From the NCBI GenBank assembly GCA_002311915.1, contig DCAF01000037.1, forward strand, positions 9,407 to 29,494: a stretch of 20,088 nucleotides of DNA. The letters run 5' to 3'. The notes beneath the pieces are model-generated. The model was not told the DNA's origin. It was given only the letters and a program-made list of their open reading frames with translations, and searched no databases. The DNA is from Sulfurovum sp. UBA1140 (GTDB lineage: Bacteria > Campylobacterota > Campylobacteria > Campylobacterales > Sulfurovaceae). Positions within the stretch are counted from its first letter, which is position 1. Each line of letters opens with the position of its first letter. The position numbers were made by a program, and so were the translations under genes. This document shows, piece after piece, positions 13,813-20,088 of this stretch.

Positions 13813-16800
13813 ATGACCGATAAACCACAGTTCACCCATCTACACCTTCATACAGAATACTCCATGCTCGATGGTGCCAATAAAATAGACGTTTTAGCTA
13901 AAAAAATAAAAGAGCTGGGCATGGATTCTGTAGCCATGACCGACCATGGAAATATGTTTGGAACCATTACTTTTTATAATGAAATGAAAAAGAACGGTAT
14001 CAAACCCATCATCGGGATGGAAGCTTATATTCATAACGAAGAGAAGATAGACGATAAGAGTACCCGTAAACGTTTTCACCTCTGTTTATATGCAAAAAAT
14101 GATGTGGGGTATAAAAACCTTATGTATCTTAGTTCTCAAGCCTATATGCACGGTTTTTATTACTATCCACGGATTAATTGGAAAATGTTAAAAGAGAATT
14201 CCGAAGGGCTTATCTGCTCTTCTGCTTGTTTGCAAGGGGAGATTAATTGGAATTTGAATCTCTCGGAGAGAAATCTTAAAAATGGAGCAAAAGGTTATGA
14301 TGAAGCCAAAAAAGTAGCCCTGCGTTACAAAGAGGTCTTTGGAGATGATTTTTATATGGAGATTATGCGTCATGGGATTGACCATCAGTATAATATAGAC
14401 AAACAGATTATTCAACTCTCACAAGAGACAGGCATTAAGATTATTGCCACCAATGATACCCATTATACCCTACAAAAAGATGCCGATGCCCACGAGGCAT
14501 TTATGTGTATCGCCATGAACAAACTTTACGATGATCCCAATCGTATGCGTCACTCGGTGCATGAATTTTATGTAAAATCACCCCAGCAGATGGCAGAACT
14601 TTTTGCAGATATTCCAGAAGCAATAACCAACACCCAAGAGATAGCCGATAAGTGTAATCTTGAAATTAAACTTGGAAATCCCACCCCTCCTAACTTTAAA
14701 TTTACTCAACAAGTAGCTCTTGAAGAGGGGGTAGCACTTCCCAATAAAGATGAATATTCACTAGAGTCTGATATTGTTCTTTTTAATCACCTATGCAAAA
14801 AAGGCTTAGAGAAACGGCTAAAGATAGTCCCCCAAAAAAAGCATAAGGAGTATAAAGATAGACTCCAAGTAGAGATGGATATTATTAACAATATGAAATT
14901 CCCAGGCTATATGCTCATTGTTTGGGAATTTGTGGATGCAGCGAAACAGATGGATATTCCTGTGGGTCCAGGAAGGGGTTGTTTAACAAAAGATGCTTTG
15001 GTCTATACACTAGATAGCAATAAAATAGAGACTAAAAATATTGATAAAGTTCAAATTGGAGATGTTGTTTTAAGTCATAATAATCTTCCTAAAAAAGTAA
15101 CTGAATGTTTTGAGTATGAAATAAAAGAGGAGCTTTTAACTATCTCTACGTTTTATGGGGATTTTATTAATAACATTACACTGACAAAAGACCATAAAAT
15201 TTATATGGGAGATGATGAGTGGAAAGAGGCTAAAGATATAACCACTAAGGATTGGTTAATTATGCCTATTCCTAAATTAAAGATGGAGGAGAAAGAGAGA
15301 CTATTTAAAGAGTTAGAGAGTCATATTATTAAAAATGGTCTAATTAATAAAGATACTATAGAGATAATATTTGAGTCAAAAGATAAAGCATATAATATAA
15401 GAGAGAAGCTCTTCCACGTTGGTATTCCATCTTCTTTGGAATCGGAGGCTTTAGCCCCGAACAGTACGAGACTAAAGTCATCGACTCCTATCTATAAAAT
15501 TATCTTACCTGCTAATGGTTCAATCTATAACATTCCAAAACAGCGACAAAATATTTATAAGATAGAAAAAGATTTTATAAAACTAAAAGTACGAAAAGTA
15601 ACGGAACATAAAAAGAAAAAAACAAAAGTTTATGATTTTACAGTAGAAGATGACCACTCCTATACAACGTCTAATTATATTGTACACAATTCGGCGGCAG
15701 GTTCCCTTGTCGCCTATTCCCTAGAAATTACCGATATTGACCCCTTGCCTTATGGTCTACTCTTTGAGCGTTTTTTAAATCCTGAACGGGTCTCGATGCC
15801 AGATATTGACATGGATTTTTGCCAAGCTCGTCGTCAAGAGATTTTAGACTATGTTATTGAAAAATATGGTCGGGTGAATGTGGCTCAAATTATTACGTTT
15901 GGTAAATTACAAGCCAAAGGAGTTATTCGTGATGTTGCACGGGTACTTGATATGCCGTATTCACAAGCCGATGCGATGGCAAAGCTTATTCCTGATGAGT
16001 TGGGAATTAACCTCACTGACTCCTTTGCTAAAGAGCCAAAAATAAAAGAGTTGTGTGATACCAATCCTTTAGCCAAACGAACTTGGGATTATGCTCTTGC
16101 TCTTGAAGGACTTAACCGAAATGCAGGAACTCATGCTGCGGGAGTGGTTATCTCGAATGAGCCTCTTTGGAAAAAAACACCCATTTTTAAACCAACAGGA
16201 CAAAATACTTTAGCAACCCAATACAATGGAAAATATGTGGAAGATGTTGACCTTATTAAATTTGACTTTTTGGGACTTAAGACTCTAACCGTTATAGAAG
16301 AAGCTCTTAAACTGGTTGAAAAACGACATGGGAAACGAATTAATTTTGTGGAAGAGGACATCAATGACCGAGCTGTTTATGACTATATCTCTACAGGTGA
16401 TACACTGGGGCTGTTTCAGATAGAATCAGCAGGAATGCAAGACCTTGCTAAAAAGTTAAAGCCACATGGCTTTGAAGATATTATTGCGATGTTGGCACTC
16501 TACCGACCAGGACCTATGGAGTCGGGGATGCTTGATGACTTTGTAGAGCGTAAACATGGAAGGGCTGAGATTACCTATGCCTTTCCTGAACTTGAACCTA
16601 TTTTAAAGCCTACTTATGGGGTTATTGTTTATCAAGAGCAAGTAATGCAGATTGTTCAGACCATTGGTGGGTTTAGCCTTGGTGGGGCAGACTTGGTTCG
16701 TCGTGCGATGGGTAAAAAAATTAAAGAGGAGATGGACAAACTTAAAGAGGAGTTTGCTGTGGGGGCCGAGAAAAAAGGTTTTCATAAACAGACAGCCGAA

Positions 16801-18081
16801 GAGCTTTTTGACTTGATTGTTAAGTTTGCTGGATACGGTTTTAATAAATCTCACTCAGCTGCGTATGCGATGATTACCTTTTATACTTCATTCTTAAAAT
16901 ACTACTATCCAACCGAGTTTATGGCTGCGATTTTAACGCTAGAAAAAAATAATACCGATAAAGTGGTCAAGTATGTTGATGAGCTTAAAAATCTTAATAT
17001 TACTCTGCGTCCACCCAACATTAATCGTTCAGACTTGGTTTTTCAAGCCGATGAGATAGAGGGAGAGAAGATTGTTTTTTTTGGTATGGGTGCGTTAAAA
17101 GGGGCTGGTGATGTGGCGATTAGCTCGATTATCAAGACACGTAACGAGGGTGGTGAGTTTAAAGATATGAGTGATTTTGTCTCACGTATTGATGCTTCTA
17201 AAGTCAATAAACGGGTGATTGAATCGTTGGCAAAAGCAGGAGCATTTGATGAATTTGGACATTCACGTTGTGCCTTGATTACTCAAGTAGAAGCCATTAC
17301 AGAAGCTGCAGGAAAAGCGATGTTGGCTAAAAAACAAGCAGTGGGATCACTTTTTGGTGATTCAGAAGAGATGACGACCGTCACCATAACCATTACGGAT
17401 ATGCCTGAGTATGATTTATTAGAAATTTTGGCAATAGAGAAAGAGTCTTTGGGGTTTTATGTATCAGGACATCCACTAGATAAGTATCGTGAGCAGTTGG
17501 ATGCCATTAATTACACCTTGAGTTCAGAGATAGAAGATTTAGCAGATGGTTCACAGGCTCTTTTTATTGGGAAAATAGAGAACATTGTAGAGAAAATTTC
17601 TAAAAAAGGAAATAAGTTTGGAATAGCTTCGATTATGGATCTGCATGGAACCATAGAGTTGATGCTGTTTGAAAATCGTCTAAAAGAGTTGGAAGAAGAT
17701 TTTGACCTTAACAAACCAATTGCGTTTAAAGTTAAAATCAGTAAAGATGGTGATTTCACACGTATGAATATTTTGAAAATTGAATCTATAAAAGATGCAA
17801 AAAAAGAGAAAATCAAAGTAAAAAAAGAGGAAAAATTTATTCCTGAAGAGATTCTTCCTACGCTCTCTTTGGCGATTAACTTGATGCCTGACTCTAAAGT
17901 TATTGAAGAGCTTTTCTGTTTAGCAGAGCGACATGTGGGGAAGCATCCGTTGGAGTTGCATATTAAATCTAAGCTTTCTGATGTGGTGATTGAGTCAAAA
18001 ATGAAGGTGAGTCAGATGATTATTGCCGAAGCAAAAGAGTTGGGTGTCTACTTAGAAGAGAAGTTGGTAATAAATGGATAG
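13813..18081 (+). CDS. dnaE: DNA polymerase III alpha subunit, interrupted by an intein
   Basis: The replicative polymerase is encoded as a 1422 aa precursor; removing the 237 aa intein (residues 390-626) leaves 1185 aa, the usual length. An N-terminal PHP domain starts HLHLHTEYSMLDG (9-21) with TDHGNM (43-48). The polymerase active site has Asp664 and Asp666 in PDIDMDF and Asp818 in KFDFLG, with GLFQIES and ALYRPGPMESGM downstream, then FAGYGFNKSHSAAYA (1005-1019). A helix-hairpin-helix region, an OB-fold (around ALFIGKIENIVEKI) and a tau-binding C-terminus complete it. The reading frame is open throughout. The intein divides the GPGRG/SAAGS loop just before the catalytic palm, so polymerase activity must depend on splicing. 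The cyanobacterial split-intein site, before GFNKSHS, is uninterrupted here. Confidence 0.96.
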   Translation: MTDKPQFTHLHLHTEYSMLDGANKIDVLAKKIKELGMDSVAMTDHGNMFGTITFYNEMKKNGIKPIIGMEAYIHNEEKIDDKSTRKRFHLCLYAKNDVGYKNLMYLSSQAYMHGFYYYPRINWKMLKENSEGLICSSACLQGEINWNLNLSERNLKNGAKGYDEAKKVALRYKEVFGDDFYMEIMRHGIDHQYNIDKQIIQLSQETGIKIIATNDTHYTLQKDADAHEAFMCIAMNKLYDDPNRMRHSVHEFYVKSPQQMAELFADIPEAITNTQEIADKCNLEIKLGNPTPPNFKFTQQVALEEGVALPNKDEYSLESDIVLFNHLCKKGLEKRLKIVPQKKHKEYKDRLQVEMDIINNMKFPGYMLIVWEFVDAAKQMDIPVGPGRGCLTKDALVYTLDSNKIETKNIDKVQIGDVVLSHNNLPKKVTECFEYEIKEELLTISTFYGDFINNITLTKDHKIYMGDDEWKEAKDITTKDWLIMPIPKLKMEEKERLFKELESHIIKNGLINKDTIEIIFESKDKAYNIREKLFHVGIPSSLESEALAPNSTRLKSSTPIYKIILPANGSIYNIPKQRQNIYKIEKDFIKLKVRKVTEHKKKKTKVYDFTVEDDHSYTTSNYIVHNSAAGSLVAYSLEITDIDPLPYGLLFERFLNPERVSMPDIDMDFCQARRQEILDYVIEKYGRVNVAQIITFGKLQAKGVIRDVARVLDMPYSQADAMAKLIPDELGINLTDSFAKEPKIKELCDTNPLAKRTWDYALALEGLNRNAGTHAAGVVISNEPLWKKTPIFKPTGQNTLATQYNGKYVEDVDLIKFDFLGLKTLTVIEEALKLVEKRHGKRINFVEEDINDRAVYDYISTGDTLGLFQIESAGMQDLAKKLKPHGFEDIIAMLALYRPGPMESGMLDDFVERKHGRAEITYAFPELEPILKPTYGVIVYQEQVMQIVQTIGGFSLGGADLVRRAMGKKIKEEMDKLKEEFAVGAEKKGFHKQTAEELFDLIVKFAGYGFNKSHSAAYAMITFYTSFLKYYYPTEFMAAILTLEKNNTDKVVKYVDELKNLNITLRPPNINRSDLVFQADEIEGEKIVFFGMGALKGAGDVAISSIIKTRNEGGEFKDMSDFVSRIDASKVNKRVIESLAKAGAFDEFGHSRCALITQVEAITEAAGKAMLAKKQAVGSLFGDSEEMTTVTITITDMPEYDLLEILAIEKESLGFYVSGHPLDKYREQLDAINYTLSSEIEDLADGSQALFIGKIENIVEKISKKGNKFGIASIMDLHGTIELMLFENRLKELEEDFDLNKPIAFKVKISKDGDFTRMNILKIESIKDAKKEKIKVKKEEKFIPEEILPTLSLAINLMPDSKVIEELFCLAERHVGKHPLELHIKSKLSDVVIESKMKVSQMIIAEAKELGVYLEEKLVING
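14980..15690 (+). mobile_element. Intein within DnaE (237 aa, degenerate endonuclease)
   Basis: The insert begins at Cys390 of the precursor (intein Cys1, CLTKDALVYT, block A) and ends in HN (intein His236-Asn237). Block B holds T69-K-D-H72 (TLTKDHKIYM). Block F reads KVYDFTVEDDHSY with Asp219 and His226, and block G is YIVHN. The next residue is Ser627 (+1 nucleophile). All class 1 splicing residues are thus present. No LAGLIDADG motif is seen. The middle (about intein residues 95-200) contains DTIEIIFESKDKAYNIREKL, FHVGIPSS and TPIYKIILPA, resembling the second half of a LAGLIDADG domain, so homing activity is probably lost. Sampled lines of the intein are about 25-27% GC against about 30-37% in the exteins. 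A GC-rich repeat lies inside at 15435-15485. Confidence 0.93.
15435..15485 (+). repeat. GC-rich palindromic repeat embedded in frame within the intein
   Basis: About 50 bp with roughly 53% GC sits in an intein of about 26% GC. It reads GGAATCGGAGGCTTTAGCCC then CGAACAGTACGAGACTAAAG and contains two small palindromes: CGG(A)GGC/GCCCCG and GACTAAAGTC. It is translated as LESEALAPNSTRLKSS, between GIPSS and TPIYKI, which would be nearly contiguous in a LAGLIDADG-type domain. A related sequence lies at 8057-8095. In-frame palindromic insertions of this kind are known as palindromic elements in Rickettsia proteins; I am making an analogy, not an assignment. Confidence 0.55.
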
Positions 18082-18111
18082 GGTGTATTGTTAAAATTAC
18101 TATTTTATAGA

Positions 18112-18136
18112 ATTCCCTACTCTTTACATTCTTTTT
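18112..18136 (+). promoter_or_regulatory. Upstream motif shared with 20019-20043
   Basis: ATTCCCTACTCTTTACATTC plus a T-run closely matches ATTCCCTGCTCCTTACATTT at 20019. It lies about 105 nt upstream of the Cj0069-like gene. TAAAAT at 18140-18145 could be a -10 box, but spacing to TTTACA is too short for a standard pair, so the motif may be a regulator site. Confidence 0.35.
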
Positions 18137-18239
18137 AGATAAAATGTTTTGCGAAGTCTTAAAGTAAAAAAATTAAATGGGAAATTAAAATTAATTTGGA
18201 TGCTTTAAACTTTAAAAAAGTAAAAAAGAGGAAATTTTA

Positions 18240-19298
18240 ATGAAAAAACATGTTATTGTTTTAGAGGTAGAGGGTGGAGCAGATAAGTGGATTGATGGAC
18301 ACCGACGAGACACCATGCCAATCGTCAATGCTATTATAGAGAAAGGGTACACAGCAGAGACCATATATTATCGTGATGAGTGGTTCAATGAAGTCTTTGA
18401 CTATGTTTTGGAGAGAGCCGATGCAGTCGTATCAAGAATTAACCCAGGAAACCTCCCAAATGGTGAAGCCAAACTCTTTGAGATGCTTCGTCAACTTCAT
18501 GATAGTGATGTAATTATCTTAACACACCCAAATACCATGATGCGTTTTGGTGCCAAAGATGCTCTAGCAAAACTAGCAGATACTGACCTTGTCACTGATG
18601 ATACTTATGCTTATTATGATTATGCTGAGTTCAAGAAAGTGTTCCCAAAAAGCATCTCTTATGGAACGAGAGTTATCAAACAAAACAGAGGCTCAACAGG
18701 AGATGGTATTTGGAGAGTTGAGATTGTGGATAACAAAGTAGAGTATGAAGCAGGTGACACTTTGCCTTTGGATACAGTTATAAAATGTACCGAGGCTGTG
18801 GATAATCATGTGGAGTACAACTCTCTTGGAAAGTTCATGAAATTTTGTAAACGATACATAGAGGGTGAAAATGGAATGATTGTTGATATGCGATTTATGC
18901 CTCGAATTGTAGAGGGTGAGATTCGTATCTTGATGGTAGCCGATAAACCAATCTTTGCTGTTCATAAAAAACCAGTACAACAAAAAGATGCTTTCTCTGC
19001 AACCATTGCCTCAGGTGCTGAATATACCTACTATAAACCAGAAGAGTACCCTGAGCTTGTGGATAAATTTGTAAGTTCTATTCCAATGATTTCTGAGAAA
19101 TTGGGGAAAATTAAAAACACACCACTTATTTGGACAGGTGACTTTATGCTTGATACCAATGAAGACGGTAGTGATGCTTTTGTACTTGGCGAGATGAACT
19201 GTTCATGTGTTGGTTTCTTTAGCCACTTGGATATGGGAATCCAAGAGATGGTAGCTGATGAGATAATTAGACGAATTGAATTGAAACATACGGCGTAA
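18240..19298 (+). CDS. Cj0069-like ATP-grasp-type protein, function unknown
   Basis: The 352 aa cytoplasmic protein resembles the Campylobacter Cj0069 family, which has no established reaction. Its layout looks like an ATP-grasp ligase: an N-terminal Rossmann-like part (VIVLEVEGGADKWIDGHRRD and DAVVSRINPGNLPNG), a nucleotide-binding centre (VIKQNRGSTGDGIWRVEI), EIRILMVADKPIFAVHKKP, and a C-terminal GDFMLDTN with LGEMNCSCVGF, where the Glu and Asn would bind metal as in E..N of ATP-grasp enzymes. No signal peptide or membrane helix. GAGGAAATTTTA precedes the ATG; a strong intrinsic terminator follows. It is a single-gene unit, and no neighbour suggests the substrate. Confidence 0.8.
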   Translation: MKKHVIVLEVEGGADKWIDGHRRDTMPIVNAIIEKGYTAETIYYRDEWFNEVFDYVLERADAVVSRINPGNLPNGEAKLFEMLRQLHDSDVIILTHPNTMMRFGAKDALAKLADTDLVTDDTYAYYDYAEFKKVFPKSISYGTRVIKQNRGSTGDGIWRVEIVDNKVEYEAGDTLPLDTVIKCTEAVDNHVEYNSLGKFMKFCKRYIEGENGMIVDMRFMPRIVEGEIRILMVADKPIFAVHKKPVQQKDAFSATIASGAEYTYYKPEEYPELVDKFVSSIPMISEKLGKIKNTPLIWTGDFMLDTNEDGSDAFVLGEMNCSCVGFFSHLDMGIQEMVADEIIRRIELKHTA

Positions 19299-19300
19299 TG

Positions 19301-19342
19301 AAAAGCTAAATAGGACTATACCTATCTTATTTAGCTTTTTTT
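19301..19342 (+). terminator. Intrinsic terminator of the Cj0069-like gene
   Basis: Perfect 12-bp arms AAAAGCTAAATA (19301-19312) and TATTTAGCTTTT (19328-19339) run into a T-run to 19342, with a smaller inner ATAGG/CCTAT pairing. It starts 2 nt after the stop codon. The A-rich left flank lets it work on the other strand too. Confidence 0.85.
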
Positions 19343-19366
19343 GGTTACAATCCTTTTGGAATCGGC

Positions 19367-20008
19367 GTGTTTATACCTGAATTATTTGACTTAGAAAAAG
19401 CTCAATCCATTGGCATTAAGCAGAGCCTTTCGATTCCAAATATTCTAAAAAGGAATCTATTGATACTCTATATTCATGGATTTAGAACAACCAATAACTC
19501 ATACAAATCACAACTACTTAAAGCACATTATGGTGATAAGCTTATTGCTTCTAACCACTCATTTGTCCCTCAACAAGCCATTAAAGATTTAGAAAAGATT
19601 ATAGAAGAGCAGAACATTACAGGGATTATTTCCAGTTCTCTTGGAGGGTATTATGCCACTTATCTGTCCCAAAAGTATAACCTTAAAACGGTACTTATTA
19701 ACCCCTCGGTTAAACCCTATGCAACGACTAAAAAATATTTAGGAGAGAATACCAAAGATAATGGCGAACCCTTTGTTTGGAAGGCAAAGCATCTAAAAAT
19801 GCTAGAAGCTTTTAAAGTAGAGAAGCTTAATCTTAATAATTTTTTTCTTTTTCTTCAAACAGGAGATGAGGTGCTTGATTATCGGGTAGCCCAATCATTT
19901 TATAATGGTGCAAAATTGGTCATTGAAGAGAATGGGAATCATAGATTTAAGGGATTTGAACGTTTTTTTGATGAAGTGTTACTCTTTTTAAACTCTAAAA
20001 ATAGTTAA
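19367..20008 (+). CDS. yqiA: YqiA-family alpha/beta-hydrolase (esterase)
   Basis: The protein matches the YqiA/UPF0227 family of small esterases. Motifs: LYIHGF (34-39, oxyanion region), the nucleophile elbow SSSLGGYYATYL (Ser91), INPSVKPY, LQTGDEVLDY (Asp167 or Asp171), and the catalytic ENGNHRFKGFE (His192). The longest frame starts with GTG at 19367 and gives 213 aa, but family members begin at about MLLYIHGF. A TTG at 19460 preceded by AAAAAGGA would start the protein exactly there (182 aa) and may be the true start; the codons between have no evident homologous role. The physiological substrate is unknown in the family. Confidence 0.85.
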   Translation: MFIPELFDLEKAQSIGIKQSLSIPNILKRNLLILYIHGFRTTNNSYKSQLLKAHYGDKLIASNHSFVPQQAIKDLEKIIEEQNITGIISSSLGGYYATYLSQKYNLKTVLINPSVKPYATTKKYLGENTKDNGEPFVWKAKHLKMLEAFKVEKLNLNNFFLFLQTGDEVLDYRVAQSFYNGAKLVIEENGNHRFKGFERFFDEVLLFLNSKNS

Positions 20009-20018
20009 TTTTTTAATT

Positions 20019-20060
20019 ATTCCCTGCTCCTTACATTTCTTTTGGTTAATATATTACAAT
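20019..20060 (+). promoter_or_regulatory. Probable promoter region of the next gene, beyond the window
   Basis: ATTCCCTGCTCCTTACATTT (same as at 18112) is followed by TACAAT at 20055-20060, a reasonable -10 box, with TTACAT 18 nt upstream as a weak -35 box. The gene itself lies outside the window. Confidence 0.35.
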
Positions 20061-20088
20061 AGTTTTTAACCATTAAAATAAATCAGTA

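Noticed and set aside
14980..15690. Split intein or trans-splicing
   Set aside because: The reading frame is continuous from extein through intein to extein, so splicing would be in cis.
16834..16842. Possible second intein at the cyanobacterial DnaE split site
   Set aside because: The sequence reads FAGYGFNKSHS without interruption, so the site is empty.
1..20088. CRISPR array, tRNA or rRNA genes
   Set aside because: No regularly spaced direct repeats and no cloverleaf or rRNA-like stretch were seen in any intergenic region.

Overview
The window looks like chromosomal DNA of a Campylobacterota (epsilonproteobacterial) sulfur-oxidiser relative, of the Sulfurovum/Sulfurimonas type. The evidence is low GC (roughly a third G+C), the kdsA-ribH-nusB order known from Helicobacter and Campylobacter, the futalosine menaquinone enzyme MqnC, a short (~411 aa) Pgi, a Cj0069-like protein, and AAGGA ribosome binding sites. 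The genus is an inference.

Layout. Positions 51-2320 hold kdsA, a decayed gene remnant on the minus strand (865-1271), then ribH and nusB overlapping by 11 nt. Positions 2321-3441 are accessory: a ~210 bp MITE-like element with terminal inverted repeats, a short exported protein made only of two secretin N-type domains, and a solo copy of the same terminal repeat. A small acidic unknown protein follows (3442-3717). On the minus strand come a periplasmic metallo-beta-lactamase-fold hydrolase and, upstream of it, a Crp/Fnr-type regulator. Positions 5680-8043 carry mqnC and an M16 peptidase-like protein that lacks the zinc motif. Positions 8241-10459 carry a TPR-type repeat protein and a STAS/HATPase pair resembling a partner-switching module; a four-helix membrane protein converges on it. 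The minus-strand pair manB/algC-type mutase and pgi (12267-13661, 11030-12265) supplies hexose phosphates, which fits envelope sugar synthesis alongside kdsA. dnaE (13813-18081), an ATP-grasp-like Cj0069 homologue and a YqiA-type esterase close the window.

The most notable item is in dnaE. The DNA polymerase III alpha gene is interrupted in frame by a 237-residue intein (14980-15690), placed inside the conserved GPGRG/S motif next to the polymerase active site. All class 1 splicing residues are present. No LAGLIDADG motif is visible, but the middle contains what looks like the eroded second half of such an endonuclease. That remnant itself carries a GC-rich palindromic repeat of about 50 bp in frame. 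A diverged relative of the repeat lies in the intergenic region at about 8057-8095. The result reads as three nested layers of mobile DNA: a polymerase gene, an intein, and a palindromic repeat.
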